Source: CAWEWH01 sp963812775
GTDB taxonomy: Bacteria; Pseudomonadota; Alphaproteobacteria; Rhizobiales; Beijerinckiaceae
DNA: 64,000 bases
NCBI GenBank assembly: GCA_963812775.1
Contig: CAWEWH010000001.1
Span: forward strand, 389,004-453,003
Direction: 5' to 3'
The position numbers and the translations under genes were made by a program. The first letter of the stretch is position 1. Each line of letters opens with the position of its first letter. Shown here piece by piece: positions 35,823 to 47,900 of the stretch. The notes under the pieces were generated by a model. That model saw nothing but the letters and a program-made list of their open reading frames with translations, searched no databases and was not told where the DNA came from.

Positions 35823-36598
35823 GGGCATTGATAGGTCATACAGGGTTCGTGGGGACTGTGGTGAAGAGGCAGGCGGCTTTCGACCGTCTCTACCGCTCCA
35901 CCGACATCAGCAGCATCCGGGGCGAAGCATTTGATCTGGTCGTCTGTTCGGGCGTACCTGCGCAGAAATGGATTGCGGAACGCGATCCGCAGGCCGACAT
36001 CGCCAACATCCAATCGTTGGCGGGGCATCTGGAGGCGGTAAAGGCAAAGCAGTTTGTGTTGATCAGCACGGTTGACGTGTTCGCTGACAGCCGCGGAAAG
36101 GACGAAGATTCGGTGCCCGACGAGGCAGCGCTCACCGCCTATGGCCGCAACCGCCTGTGGCTCGAGCGGTTCGCCACGGACCGGTTTTCAAACGCACTGG
36201 TGGTCCGCCTGTGCGGCTTGGTTGGTCCGGGTCTGAGGAAGAATGCGGTCTTCGACTTCCGCAACAACAACGCGCTGCACGCTATCAGTTCGCAGGCGGT
36301 GTACCAGTTCTACCCCATGGTGAATCTCTGGAACGACATTGGCCTTGCGCTTGGGGCGGGACTGAAAACGTTGCACCTCACCGCTGAGCCGTTGTCGATC
36401 AGGGACATGGCGCGCGAGGCCTTCGGCCTGGAATTTGACAATGTCGTCGAGGGACGAGCACCGGCCGCCTATGACTTCCGAACCCGTTATGCGGCCCTGC
36501 TGGGAGGGATGGCGCCCTATGGGTATTCGGCGCGTGAAAGCCTGCTCGCCATCCGAGCGTATGCCCAGTCCGAGCCCCCTTCCCGGCCGATCGCGTGA
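35819..36598 (+). CDS. NAD(P)-binding sugar epimerase/reductase-like protein
   Basis: The 259-aa Rossmann protein begins MRALIGHTGFVGTVVKRQ (G-x-x-GxxG) and has FVLISTVDVFADSRGK and AYGRNRLWLERF, corresponding to the S/T...Y-x3-K region of extended SDR enzymes; the lysine position is Arg here (YGRNR). It resembles dTDP-4-dehydrorhamnose reductase-like proteins. It overlaps both neighbours by 4 and 1 bases. With the flavoprotein and the TIM-barrel protein it could build the sugar used by the GT2. Confidence 0.7.
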   Translation: MRALIGHTGFVGTVVKRQAAFDRLYRSTDISSIRGEAFDLVVCSGVPAQKWIAERDPQADIANIQSLAGHLEAVKAKQFVLISTVDVFADSRGKDEDSVPDEAALTAYGRNRLWLERFATDRFSNALVVRLCGLVGPGLRKNAVFDFRNNNALHAISSQAVYQFYPMVNLWNDIGLALGAGLKTLHLTAEPLSIRDMAREAFGLEFDNVVEGRAPAAYDFRTRYAALLGGMAPYGYSARESLLAIRAYAQSEPPSRPIA

Positions 36599-37410
36599 TG
36601 CGCCTCTCGGTGTCCAACATCGCGTGGAGCTTACCCGAGGAGGAGGCCATTGCGGCGGTGATGGCGGAGCGCGGGCTGGACCGCGTCGATGTGGCGCCTG
36701 GCAAATATTTCCCCGATCCCGAAGCAGCGACAGATACCGAAATTGCTATGGTGCGGCGAGTTTGGGCAGACCGAGGCTTCCGGATCGAAGGCATGCAGGC
36801 GCTGCTCTTCGGCACAACCGGCCTCAATCTTTTCAACGATGACGAAGGGACGATGCTGCGCCGCCTCGTGGCAGTGTGCAGGATTGGCGAGGGCCTAGGT
36901 GCGCGGGCGCTGACGTTTGGCTCGCCACGTCAGCGCGATCGAGCGGGACTGAGCGACGCGGCGGCGGTGGAGCAGGCGATACGCTTTTTTAGACGCTTGG
37001 GCGATTTCGCGGTCGATACCGGCGTTGTGGTCTGCCTCGAGCCCAATCCAGCCATCTATGATTGCAATTTCATGATTCATACGGTCGAGGCGGCACAAAT
37101 CGTGCGGGCGGTCGACCATCCTGGAATCCGGCTCCAACTCAACGTCGGCGCAATCGCGATAAATAACGAGCCGGCGGAGGAGACCATTGCTGCGGTCGCC
37201 TCGCTGATCGGTCATGTCCATGCGAGCGAGCCGATGCTGGCAACGCTGGGGGATGGCCATGCGCCCCACGCCGAGGCGGCCGCTGCCATAGCGGCAAGGC
37301 GGCCCGAGCTGACGATCACGATCGAGATGGCCGCTTCCCGAACCGAGCCAGCCGCGATAGCTGTCGCGCGTGCGATCAAGCTCGCCCAGTCAACTTATGG
37401 AGCCTTCTAA
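36598..37410 (+). CDS. Sugar phosphate isomerase/epimerase-like TIM barrel
   Basis: The product is 270 aa of the xylose isomerase-like/AP endonuclease 2 fold. It begins MRLSVSNIAWSLPEEEAIAA; metal-binding candidates are Glu in VVVCLEPNPAIYDCNFM, the Asn/Asp region in IRLQLNVGAIAIN, His in LIGHVHASEPML and Glu in TITIEMA. These proteins isomerise or epimerise free or phosphorylated sugars and inosose-type cyclitols. It overlaps the previous gene by one base and is followed directly by a GTG start. Confidence 0.78.
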   Translation: MRLSVSNIAWSLPEEEAIAAVMAERGLDRVDVAPGKYFPDPEAATDTEIAMVRRVWADRGFRIEGMQALLFGTTGLNLFNDDEGTMLRRLVAVCRIGEGLGARALTFGSPRQRDRAGLSDAAAVEQAIRFFRRLGDFAVDTGVVVCLEPNPAIYDCNFMIHTVEAAQIVRAVDHPGIRLQLNVGAIAINNEPAEETIAAVASLIGHVHASEPMLATLGDGHAPHAEAAAAIAARRPELTITIEMAASRTEPAAIAVARAIKLAQSTYGAF

Positions 37411-37749
37411 GTGCATTGGTTACTCGTCGTCGTCGGCATCCTCGCGAACGCATTGGCCAGCACCCTGGTGAAGACGATCCCAAGTCACACGACAACCGGC
37501 CTGCTCGACTTCGCTACCAACTGGCGCCTGATTTTTTCACTGGCCTGCTACGGCGTTGCCTTCCTCGCCTATGCGGCCGCGGTGCAGAAAATGCCGCTCA
37601 ACATCGCCCATCCTGTATCGACCGCTGGGGCGATCATACTGGTCGGGCTCGTCTCGGCGCTGTTCTTCCATGAGAGCTTTGGTCCGCTTCGGATGCTGGG
37701 CTATGGCCTTTTGCTTGCAGGAATATTGGCAATCGCATTTGCGAGCTAG
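37411..37749 (+). CDS. Four-helix EamA/SMR-type membrane protein
   Basis: The 112-aa protein has four helices: HWLLVVVGILANALASTLVK, LIFSLACYGVAFLAYAAAVQ, AHPVSTAGAIILVGLVSALF and MLGYGLLLAGILAIAFAS. The size and the MPLNIAHPVSTAGAIILV segment match small multidrug resistance proteins and the ArnE/ArnF flippase subunits. Here, beside an ArnC/GtrB-like GT2 and a GT-C enzyme, flipping of a polyprenyl-phosphate sugar is a better guess than drug export. The GTG start follows the previous stop without a gap. Confidence 0.8.
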   Translation: MHWLLVVVGILANALASTLVKTIPSHTTTGLLDFATNWRLIFSLACYGVAFLAYAAAVQKMPLNIAHPVSTAGAIILVGLVSALFFHESFGPLRMLGYGLLLAGILAIAFAS

Positions 37750-37758
37750 GGCCCGCAC

Positions 37759-38541
37759 ATGATTGAAGTCCCCTCCTATGAGATCGCACGCTGGCTCGGC
37801 CGCACGACGCGATATGGTCTCGCTATTCCCGTCATCAACGAGGGGGATCGCATCCACCGGTTGCTCGCACGGATGACCAAGTTATCGCTCGCGGAGCAAA
37901 TCGACATCGTCATCGTCGACGGTGGCTCGACCGACGGATCGCTTGCGGAGTCCGTGCTCAACGAGGCAAAGGTGCGTGGGCTCATCGTCAAGAAGGGCCC
38001 CGGCAAGCTTAGCGCCCAGCTACGCTGCGCGTACGCCTTTCTGCTCGACCAGGGCTATGAGGGCATTGTCACCATCGACGGCAACGACAAGGACGATCCC
38101 GACGCAATCCCAGCGTTCATCGGCGCTCTCAACGACGGGTATGACTTCGTCCAGGCATCTCGCTACATCCCCGGCGGGATCGAATCGCACACGCCGCTCA
38201 AGCGCCGCATCGCTATTCGTTGGATTCATGCGCCCATGCTCGCCTGGGCGTCCGGCTTCGGCTGGACAGATACGACACAGGGCTTTCGCGCCTATTCCCG
38301 CCGAATGCTGACCGATCCGCGCATCGACATTTTTCGAAGCATCTTCGAGCGCTACGAGCTGCTCGCCTATCTAAGCTACCGCGTGCCGCGACTTGGCTTT
38401 CGCTGCATCGAATTGCCGACCGCGAGGCGCTACCCTGAAAACGAGAAGGTGCCGACGAAGATTTCCCCATTCCGCGGCGAGTTCGAGCTTATGCGGACAT
38501 TGTTGACCGCATGCCGGGGAGGTTACGATCCGCGTCCATAA
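37759..38541 (+). CDS. GT2 glycosyltransferase, dolichol-phosphate-mannose-synthase-like
   Basis: The 260-aa protein has a soluble GT2 domain: GLAIPVINEGDRIHRLL, IDIVIVDGGSTDGSL, VTIDGNDKDDPDAIPA (acidic metal site) and DTTQGFRAYSRRML. No C-terminal membrane helices are present. The shape is that of DPM1-type enzymes that put a sugar on a polyprenyl phosphate. It is the last gene of the operon, 9 bases after the SMR-type gene, and converges with the PKS gene. Confidence 0.85.
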   Translation: MIEVPSYEIARWLGRTTRYGLAIPVINEGDRIHRLLARMTKLSLAEQIDIVIVDGGSTDGSLAESVLNEAKVRGLIVKKGPGKLSAQLRCAYAFLLDQGYEGIVTIDGNDKDDPDAIPAFIGALNDGYDFVQASRYIPGGIESHTPLKRRIAIRWIHAPMLAWASGFGWTDTTQGFRAYSRRMLTDPRIDIFRSIFERYELLAYLSYRVPRLGFRCIELPTARRYPENEKVPTKISPFRGEFELMRTLLTACRGGYDPRP

Positions 38542-38612
38542 CCCCTTCCTGCACGCGAGTCGTCAAGACAGCTGCAACGACCCAGATGTTGCCGTGCCGA
38601 ACGATAGCCGGG

Positions 38613-41600
38613 CTACGCGGCGGTCGCCGCGTCCACGAGGCGCAGTGCTGGAGCCGCCGCCGGCTTCGATACAGACGAAGTGCCGGCCGCATCGATCCTT
38701 CGCCTGAGGATCCCGGCAACTTCGACGATTGCCGGTTCAAGCATCATGGAATCGTGGGACGCAGCGATCGTCTTGATCTCAAGGTTTTGGGCAAAAGCGG
38801 CCCATCCAAGGGAGGCGCCCGCCCACGTGTAACGCAGATCGGCTCGCGATGCCCGAAACAGCAGCAACGATCCCGTGTAGGCTCGAGGCTCGTAGCGTGA
38901 TTGCGCCGTCAGGTACGCATCCATCAGCGTGGTTTCCAGCAACTCATGCGGCACAGGCTCGCCGGGCAGGAGCTTTTCTTCCAGTTCCTTTAGATAGTTG
39001 TGTTTCTGTCGCCGACGGCGTTTGAGCGCCGGCCAATCGAGCACGTAACGCACGTCGAGATTGCGCGCGGCCTTCAACTTGTCCTTGAGCCGCATCTCCT
39101 TGATGGAAGCAACAGGCGACAAGGTGTCGAACATGACCAACAGCGGCACCTCAAAGCCCTGTTGGCGCAGTTGCTGAGCCATTTCGAACGCGACAACGCC
39201 GCCTCCGGAATATCCCGCAAGACAATAGGGACCCGAATGATCGACGGTCTTGACGGCCTCGATGTAGAGGCGCGCCATGTCGCCAATGTCGGTCAGGGGA
39301 GCCAGCACGCCGTCAACGCCGCGCGCCTGCAGCCCGTAGAACGGATAGTCCTTCCCCAACCTCTGCGAGATTTCACGGAAACCGAGAACGTTCCCGCCAC
39401 CGCCATGCACGCAGAACAGCGGACGATGATCGCTGGTGCCCTTGCAAATCCGTACCAGGGGTGACCATTCGCTCTCCGGCGACGGCCCCTGCTTGAGCTC
39501 TGCAGACGATCCTGCGGCGGCCGCCGGCGCTGGCGAGAGCCCGGCCTTGTCGGCCACGTATGCGGCGAGCTCGCGCAAGGTCGGAACCTGGAACAGCGTC
39601 GCCAGCGGCAGCGTCGCTCCGAATTCCTTTCGAAATCTTCGCCACGAGCCTTATGGCGGTCAGCGACGTGCCGCCGAGACTGAAGAAATCATCGTCTGGC
39701 TTCGCCGCTTCGGCCCCCAACAGCTCGGCCCAGAATTCTGCAATCTTCCGCTCAACATTGCTGTCATAGTCGGCTTCTGCGGCTTGGGCTCGAGCTGCTT
39801 GGCGACTTGGCGGTATGGTGCGCTGAGAGAGCGAGAATCGGAGGTCCGACAGGGCTATCGACGAAACGACGATCTGACGGGCCGGGCTATTCAACAATCT
39901 TGCGAACAGCTCCGGCGCGTCGGTCGAGCGGATACCCGCGGCGAGCATTTGAGCCAGCAGGCTGGCCGGCTTCGCGGCAAGCTCCGTCCCTCCACGCGAA
40001 AGCCGACGGAGCGTGAGGCCTTCAAAGCTCGCGAGCAGCTTGCCGTCGACCCCGCCCAACTGGACGTCAAAGGTGGCAATACGCTCGTCTTTATATGTCA
40101 GCCGCGCCCGTGACCGAAACCGCTGCGGCCACCGGCCACCGGGAACTTGGACGCGATTGATGGCCATCGGGGCGAACACATCGCCCTGACCGATTTCCGT
40201 CCCAAACAGATGCAGCCCGATGGTGGCCGACGTATCGGTCAACGCCGGATGGGCCATCCAGTCGCTGGCGTCCGCAGCGAACTCGCGCGGGAGCTCCACT
40301 TCCGCGGTCACTTCCCGGTCCGCGCACTCGACCCATCGCACGTTGCTCCACCGCGCCCCAAACCCGAGGTTCTTGGCCTGTGCCGCGCCGAGCCCTTCGC
40401 GCGCGTTGGCACCTCTGCCGATCGGCGCCTTGGCGCGCGACAGCTTCTTGGCATCCTCGAAGGCAAGTTGAGCACGCGCGTGCGCAACCCAATCCGCCTT
40501 GCCGGACGGCGAGCTCTCGACCAGAAGCGAATAGTCTTCTTTCCCAGCGCGCTGCAGTGTCGTCCGCACATGCTTTGCCTCGCCGGGCGCGAAGATCATC
40601 GGCATGTCGATCGTCAGATCCGCGATGCTGGCCGTGGCGTTCTTTTTTATTGCCTCGCCAGCGGCCCGAGCGAGCTCGACGAAAGCCATTCCTGGTAGAA
40701 CGGGGCTGCCGGCAACGACGTGCTCCGAGAGCACCCACATGTCCGCCGGGGAGTAAACGGCGTCAAAAATCAGCTTGGATTCGGTGCGCTCAGTCAGCGA
40801 GCCGAGCAGCGGATGCGTGATCGGGGCCCGCGGCTTGCTGTCCCGAGAGGCGTTGCCATACGACTTGGCTGCGAGCCCGATATCGCTCCAGATGCCCCAC
40901 TTCATCACCAAGCCATCGGATCGCGAGGCGGCAAGCGCGTCCAGGAACGCATTGGCCCCAACGTAGTCGACTTGTCCGGGTGGGCCGAGCTCGACACTCG
41001 TCGACGAGAAAACGGCGAAAAAGTCGACGCTGCCAACCGGAAAAACGCGATCCAGAACTCGCCCGCCATCCAGCTTCGGCGAAAAAACGGCGGCAATCAA
41101 TTCCGGCGTCTTCAACGCAATGGGACCGTCATCGATCGTGCCGGCGGCATGGAAGACGCCGCTGATCGAACCAAACTCGCTCGTCATTGCGTCGACGGTG
41201 CGCTTGACCGTCTCTTCAGACGCAACGTCGCCGCTGAACACCCGCACCTGCGCTCCTCTCGCCTCTAGCGACAGGAGCTTTTGAATGAGCTTTCCGGTGC
41301 GCGACGTGGGCTCTTGCTGCACGACCGTGGGCCACTGATCCCGCGGTGGCAACGGGGAGCGACTGAGAAGGCCAAGACGCGCCTGGACTGTGCTTGCGAG
41401 ATACTCGGCAAGTTCGAGACCGATCCCGCCCAAGCCTCCCGTGATGAGGTACACCCCCTGCGGGCGCAGGCGCTGCGGAATGCCGTTCGGACTGTCGAGC
41501 CGGAGTGGAGACAGTTTCCCGACGACACGCCGCCCATCGCGATACACCACCAGGTCGCTGACGAAGCCTGCTTCCAACTCGGCGATGACGGTCGTCGCAT

Positions 41601-44600
41601 TCACGGTCGCGTCGATCCGCGGATCGAGATCGAGCACCTGAGACACGACGTTCGGGACCTCGCGCGCTCCAACGCGCACCGGACCGAGGAGCGTCGCGCG
41701 GTGCGGATGCGAGGCGTCTTCTCCCGCGACGGATTGGCTGCCGAAGGTCACGACGCCGACACGAAGCGGTTGCTCGATCCCCGAATTCTGGATCGCCCGC
41801 AACATAGAGACGACGCTCGAAAAACCCAAAGCAACTCCGGACTCCGCGTCATCAAGCGACCAGGCATGAACGATGTGAGTTGGAACTGCGCCCGCAGCGT
41901 CCAAGGCGCGAAACAGCTCGACATAGTGCGCCTCGACCTGCGGATCTATCGACAGGGCACCCTTCTCGAGCCCGAGGCTTGGGCTGCTTCGTACAACAAT
42001 CGGGTCCCCATGGTTCTTGCGCAAGCTGCTCTCAAGGGCGCCCGAGAGCGGCGTCTCGTTCGCAAACAGCAGCCATTTCTCCTGCTTTCGGTCCCCATTC
42101 GGAGACCGCGCCGGCATGGCGGACGTGACCCATTGCGGCGACGAGAACCAATCGTCGACGGACGCGAGCCTCTCGACGCGAGCGTTGCCTTCAATGGGTG
42201 CCGTAGGCTGCAACGGCTCGGCGGCCGGTTGAGGCTGATGGGCGTCGATCCAATGCAACTGCTTCTCGAAGGCATAGGTCGGAACAGATACTCTGTTTCC
42301 GGCCGGGGTGTTGCGGATTGCCGCCCAATCCAGGGAGTGGCCAAGCGTCCACAATTGCCCCGCCGCCGTCAGCGTGACAGCCACGTCGGCGTCCCGATCC
42401 TGGGCGTGACTGGACGACGCAACAATTCCAAGGGGCTCATGCTGGCCGGCGTTCAGGCGCGCAAGTGCGGTGAGACCCTGCCCCGGCCCAACCTCCAGGA
42501 GGATCTGGTTCGGCTTTGCGAGGACGCCTTCCAGGCCGAACCTGAAGCGCACGGTCTCCCTGAGATGGCGAACCCAGTACTCGGGATTCGTTGGCTCCAA
42601 GGCTGCCGACGCCCCGGCGAGATTCGAGACGAGACGAACGCGCGGGCGAGACAAGGCGATCTGATTCAAACGTGCGCGGAACTCCGGCAGCACCGCATCG
42701 AGCATCCGTGAGTGCGCGGCGACGTCGATATGCAGCTTGCGACATTCAATCCCGGCTCGGGCGAGTTCGCCCTGCAGCTCGGTAATCTGCCCTACCGGTC
42801 CGGAGGCGACGCTGAGCTCGGGCGAGTTCACGGCGGCAACATCGAGCCGCCCCGCCAGCCGGCTCTCCAATGCCTCGGCGGGAAGATTGACCGTGAGCAT
42901 CGAGCCGGCCGGAACGCTTTCGAAGAGGCGACCGCGGAGCACAGCGACGGAGAGCATGTCGGGGAGCGACATGACGCCAGCCAGGCACGCGGCGGCGTAC
43001 TCGCCGGCGCTGTGTCCAATCATCGCCGATGGCTTAACGCCCCACGCTTCCCACATCTTGCCAGTCGCATACTCGGCGACAACGAGCGCGGGAATCGCGT
43101 AGGTCGGCCGTTCAAACGCGAGGCGAGACGCCTCGCCTGTTGCAGTGCCCTCCAACATGAGGGCACGGAGATCCTTCGGCGCGTCGGCGGGCATGACGCT
43201 GAAGCAATCGTCGAACGCCGCTCGAAAAGCCGGAACATGCTCGTACTTTTCCCGCGACATTCCCGGGAATTGAGCTCCCCCGCCGGGGAACATGAAGACG
43301 ACCTCGGGTTGACTGGCGCCCGATTGTCCCATCGCAACACGCGCGTGATGGGGTGCCTGCAATGCAGACTGCATGTCGTGCACGTCACGGCCGGCAACGG
43401 TGCATCGATGAGCGAAGGCGCGTCGCCCGACTTGTGTCGTGAACGCAGCGTCCTTGAGGGAAAAGCCCGGCGGTGGGTTCGACAAGAAGTCGACCCATTT
43501 TCGCTTCAAGCCCTCAAGCGAGGCCCCGGTCTTGGCTGACAGCGCGAGAAGCTGCCATTCATTGGTGTCCAGTGTCGGCCTATTGGCAGGGGCTTCCTCG
43601 ACGATGACATGCGCATTTGTGCCGCCTACCCCCAAAGAGTTGACGGCCGCACGACGAACGTTCGCTCCCCGCGACCACGCGCGCGGTGCGCTGACGACTT
43701 CGAACTTGTTGGCGCGGAAATCAAATCGCGAATTGGGGCGTCGGAAATTCAGGCTCGCAGGTATCGTCTCGTTTCGCAGCGCCATCGCGACCTTGATCAG
43801 CGAGGCAACGCCGGCGGCAGTGTCGAGGTGCCCTATGTTCGTCTTGATCGAGCCGAGTCCACAAGATGCCTGCCGCTTGCTGCCTCCATAGGCTTGCGCG
43901 AGCGCCGCGAGCTCGATCGGATCGCCAACGGGCGTGCCGGTTCCGTGCGCCTCTATGTATGAAATCGTCTCAGGGTCAATGCCGGCGATCGCCAGTGCCT
44001 CGGCGGCGGCCCGCGCCTGCCCGTCAACGCTGGGCGCGAGGTAGCCTGCCTTCTGGTATCCGTCGTTGTTGATGGCCGAACCACGAATGACGGCATAGAT
44101 GTTGTCGCGATCGGCAATCGCGTCCTCCAGCCTGCGAAGGACGACGACGCCAGTGCCGCTCCCAAAGACCACGCCCTGAGCATCATCGTCGAACGCTTTG
44201 CAGCAACCCGTCCGGCGAGAGGATTTCGCCCTCCGCGTAGTGGTAGCCCTGACGGTGCGGCACCTCGATGGTCGCGCCGCCCGCAAGCGCCATGTCGCAT
44301 TCGCCCGACAGGAGGCTCTGCGCGGCCATGTGCACCGCCACCAGCGAAGTCGAGCAGGCGGTCTGCACGCAGACGCTAGGCCCCCTCAAATCGAGAAGGT
44401 ACGACGCTCGCGTCGGCATGAAGTCCTTGTCATTGCCGGTGTGGCGGAGCAGGAACAGCCCGACGGAGCGAACAAGCTCGGGGTTGCTGAGCAAATTGAA
44501 CGCCATGTAGGCTTGCATGCCGCAACCGGCAAACACCCCGATGGACCCGTCGAAACGCTCCGGCGGATGACCCGCATCTTCCAGCGCTTCCCATACGCTC

Positions 44601-44905
44601 TCCAGGAAGTGCCTGTGCTGCGGATCAAGGATTGCCGCCTCGCGCGGGCCAAAACCGAAGAAGCCGGCGTCGAACGCCTCCATGTCGGGAAGGACCATGC
44701 CCGCTTTGACGTAGTTACGGTCCTTCAGCGAAGACAGCGGCACGCCGGCGGCCAGGAGCTCTTCGTCCGTGAACCATTGCGTGGCCGACCGGCCGTCGCG
44801 GAGCAGCTCCCACAGGGCCGCCGGTGTCGAGCAAGATGGAAAGCGTCCCGCCATCCCGACGATGGCGACAGAACCGGGAGAAACAGAATACGAAGAAGCG
44901 TCCAC
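38613..44905 (-). pseudogene. Type I polyketide synthase KS-AT-KR-DH-ACP-TE, two frameshifts
   Basis: One PKS of about 2,100 aa, read through two single-base breaks (near 44205 and 39630). KS: active-site Cys184 in VQTACSTSL, His in EAHGTGTPVGDP and in TNIGHLDTAAG. AT (about 535-830): GHSAGEY nucleophile near 632 and VAAHSRML, an arrangement common in NRPS-linked malonyl-type AT domains. KR: YLITGGLGGIG near 1155, Ser in FSSTSVELG and Tyr in QVDYVGANAF. DH: HVVAGSPVLPG near 1395 and HPALTD near 1550. ACP: Ser in FFSLGGTSL near 1747. TE: FCVHGGGGN and AGYSGGG. It is a complete reducing module with a release domain. It starts 12 bases after the NRPS stop and extends the NRPS product by one unit. 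Confidence 0.92.
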
Positions 44906-44916
44906 GAAGCGTTTCC

Positions 44917-47900
44917 TCAGACGGGCATCAGGGATCCGGCGGCCTGGCGCCTGCGGAGCTGCGCCCGGCGCTGCGCGGCGCGATCCAGGCCCTTCTGGAC
45001 GGCGTCGTCCATGCCGTCAGCATCCGACTTCAGGTACCGCGCCAGTGCCGCGATCGTTGGGTAGGCGGAACATGTCGACGATGGCCACCTCTCGCCCCAG
45101 CGTTTGCTTCAACTGCCGTTGCACTTGAACGATCAGAAGCGAGTGGCCGCCAAGATCAAAGAAATTGTCAGAGGTGCCGACGCTGGATAGGCCCAATAAC
45201 TTGCACCAAATGCCAGCGATGATGTTCTCCAGGTCGCTTCGCGCCGGCCCATCTTCCGAGTTCGCCGCGCGGGGCTCGGGAAGCGCCTTGCGGTCGAGCT
45301 TGCCATTCGGCGTCAAGGGCATTGCCGGAAGCTCGACGATGGTCGCTGGCACCATGACGTCCGGCAGTTCACCCGCGAGCTCTTCGCGTATCTTGGCCAC
45401 GTCGAGCGTCAGCCCGGCAACGGCCGTGACATAGGCGACGAGCCGTTTGTCGCCGAGCCCGTCCTCGCGAGCGACGACCGCGCAATCCTTGACTCCCTTC
45501 TGCTGCCCAAGCGCCGCTTCTATTTCGCCGAGCTCGATCCGATGTCCCCTGATTTTGACTTGATGATCAATGCGGCCGAGGAATTCGAGCTCGCCGCTCG
45601 AATGACGCCTGACCAGATCACCCGTGCGATAAAGGCGTCCGCGACCGCTGAACGGATTCGGTACAAAGCGCTCCGCCGTCAGCTCCGGTCGGTTGTGATA
45701 CCCCACCGTGACGCCGTCGCCGCCGATATAGAGCTCACCTGGAACAAAGTTCGGGCACTCCCGGCCATCGCGGGTCAACACATGGAAGGTCGTGTTGGCA
45801 ATCGGATCCCCGAGGGGCACGAAATCACTCACGGCACTGAGATCGTGTGTCGACGACCAGATGGTCGTTTCGGTCGGGCCGTACATGTTCATCAATTTGC
45901 CAGGCACGATGGCGCGCAGATCGCGGGCCAGCGACAGCGGCATGGCCTCGCCGCCCACCAAGAGCGCGCGCAATTGCGAAAGCGCCGTGCGCCCCGCCGC
46001 ATCCGCGACCAGCATCGAAGCCATGGAAGGCGTGCATTGCAGGTAGGCGGCCTTATGGACGAGGATATTGTCAGGGACCGAGGCTTGATGCTCAGGAGCC
46101 GCCATGGACCTCACAAGCTCCATCAATTCCTTCAAGCGCGGCAGCGCCTTAAGCGCGAGCTCCGTCGGGATCCCGAAATCGATGAGACACGCAATCTCGT
46201 CGATGCCTGATCTGTCTAAGCTTGGCGATCAGCGGCAGGCAGGATGCAGGGGTACCGAATAGGCCGCTCGTCCCGTAATAGCGGCTGAATGCGTGATCCA
46301 TAAGCGCATCCATCTCCTCGGCGGAGAGCGCCTTCTCGTCAAACATCGCAGCCGCCCCCTCTCCGGAGCCGCCCGCGCGTTGCACGAATGTCGGAAAGGT
46401 CCAAGCCGCCTGCTTGATCAGATCGACAGAAGAGCGGAGGTATTGCTTCAGCGGCTCGCGAACGATCTCACGGGTCGAGGCCTCGTCCTCGCCAATGAAG
46501 GTGTGCAACATCAAGGTGACCTGGCCCTGGCCGGGATGGCCGGCGGCACGCCATGCCTCGCGATATTGTTTGATCTTCTCGCCCACCTCCTCCACTTTTT
46601 GGCCAAGCAGATGGGTCAGCAAATTGCAGCCGAGCTGCCCTGCTTGCTTGAACGTCTCAGGATTGCCCGCGGCCGTGAGCCAGATCGGCAGCTCCTTTTG
46701 GATGGGCCGTGGCAACGTGCCGATCTCGACCTGCTTTCCGGTCGGAGTCGTGAATGGCAGCTTTTCTCCCCGCCACAAGCGCCTGACGGTGTCGACGCTT
46801 TCGATCATGATTTCCTTGCGCCGCTCGAACCGATCCGGCGCCAGCACGAAGTCCTGTGGCTGCCAGCCCGATGCAAAGGAGACGCCGACCCGTCCCCCCG
46901 AAATGTTGTCGACCATCGACCAGTCCTCTGCGAGCCGCAGGGGATGGTGGAGCGGCACCACGGAACTCCCGGCGCGGATGCGAACCCGCTTGGTGCAGGC
47001 GGCCACGGCGGCGCTGCTGATGGCAGAGTTTGGGAACTGGCCCCCGAACGCATGAAAGTGCCGCTCAGGAGTCCAGATGGCGTGAAAACCCTCCCTGTCG
47101 GCAAACTGCGCGCCTTCCAACAAGAGGCGGTACTTGTCGCGCTCGGCGCCCTCGTCGCTGGCAAAATAGAACAGGCTGAAATTGAGCTGCTGTTCCTGTG
47201 ACGCTTTGGAGCGACCGCCATGGATTGCGACCGTGCAGCCGCGCGCCAGCGTCCAACAAATCTCGAGGACCGAGATATCGAAGGAGAGGCTCGTGACGGC
47301 GAGCCACGTTCCCCCTTCAATTCTTCCAACCCTGCGATCCATTCCCGCAAAAAAGTTGAGGACGTTGCGATGGGTGACCATCACGCCTTTCGGCTGCCCT
47401 GTGGAGCCGGAGGTATAGATGACATAGGCGAGATCGCTTGAACGGGCCTGCTTGGCTCCTCCAAGGGAGCTGCGCTCCACATCGTCTGCACCGGCGTCCT
47501 CTACCAAGACGACGTGCGGCGCCGACAGGTTGGTCAGCCGTTGAACGACTGCGCTCGTGACCAGGACGGGAGCCGCCGCGTCGGCAAGCATGAAGGCAAT
47601 ACGCTCGCGTGGATAGCTCGGATCCAACGGAAGATACGCGGCGCCGGAGATGTGGATCGCCAGAACTGCAACGGCCATGTCGATGCCGCGGTCCAGGCAA
47701 AGGCCGACAATCGCCGACGGTCCAGCTCCCCTCCTCCGCAGGCGGTCCGCGAGTGCCTCGGATCTTGCGACGAGCTCGCGGTAAGTGATCTCCTCATCGC
47801 CGCAGCGAACAGCGATGCGGTCTGGCGTCGACTTTGCCTGCTTCACAATCTCGTCGTGAATGCAGCGGTCGGCCTCCACCGAGACTTGCGAGCCGTTCGC

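Noticed and set aside
46207..47210. Luciferase-like monooxygenase as a separate gene
   Set aside because: It is in frame with the adenylation domain on its upstream side and the A domain resumes after it, so it is an insertion in the NRPS.
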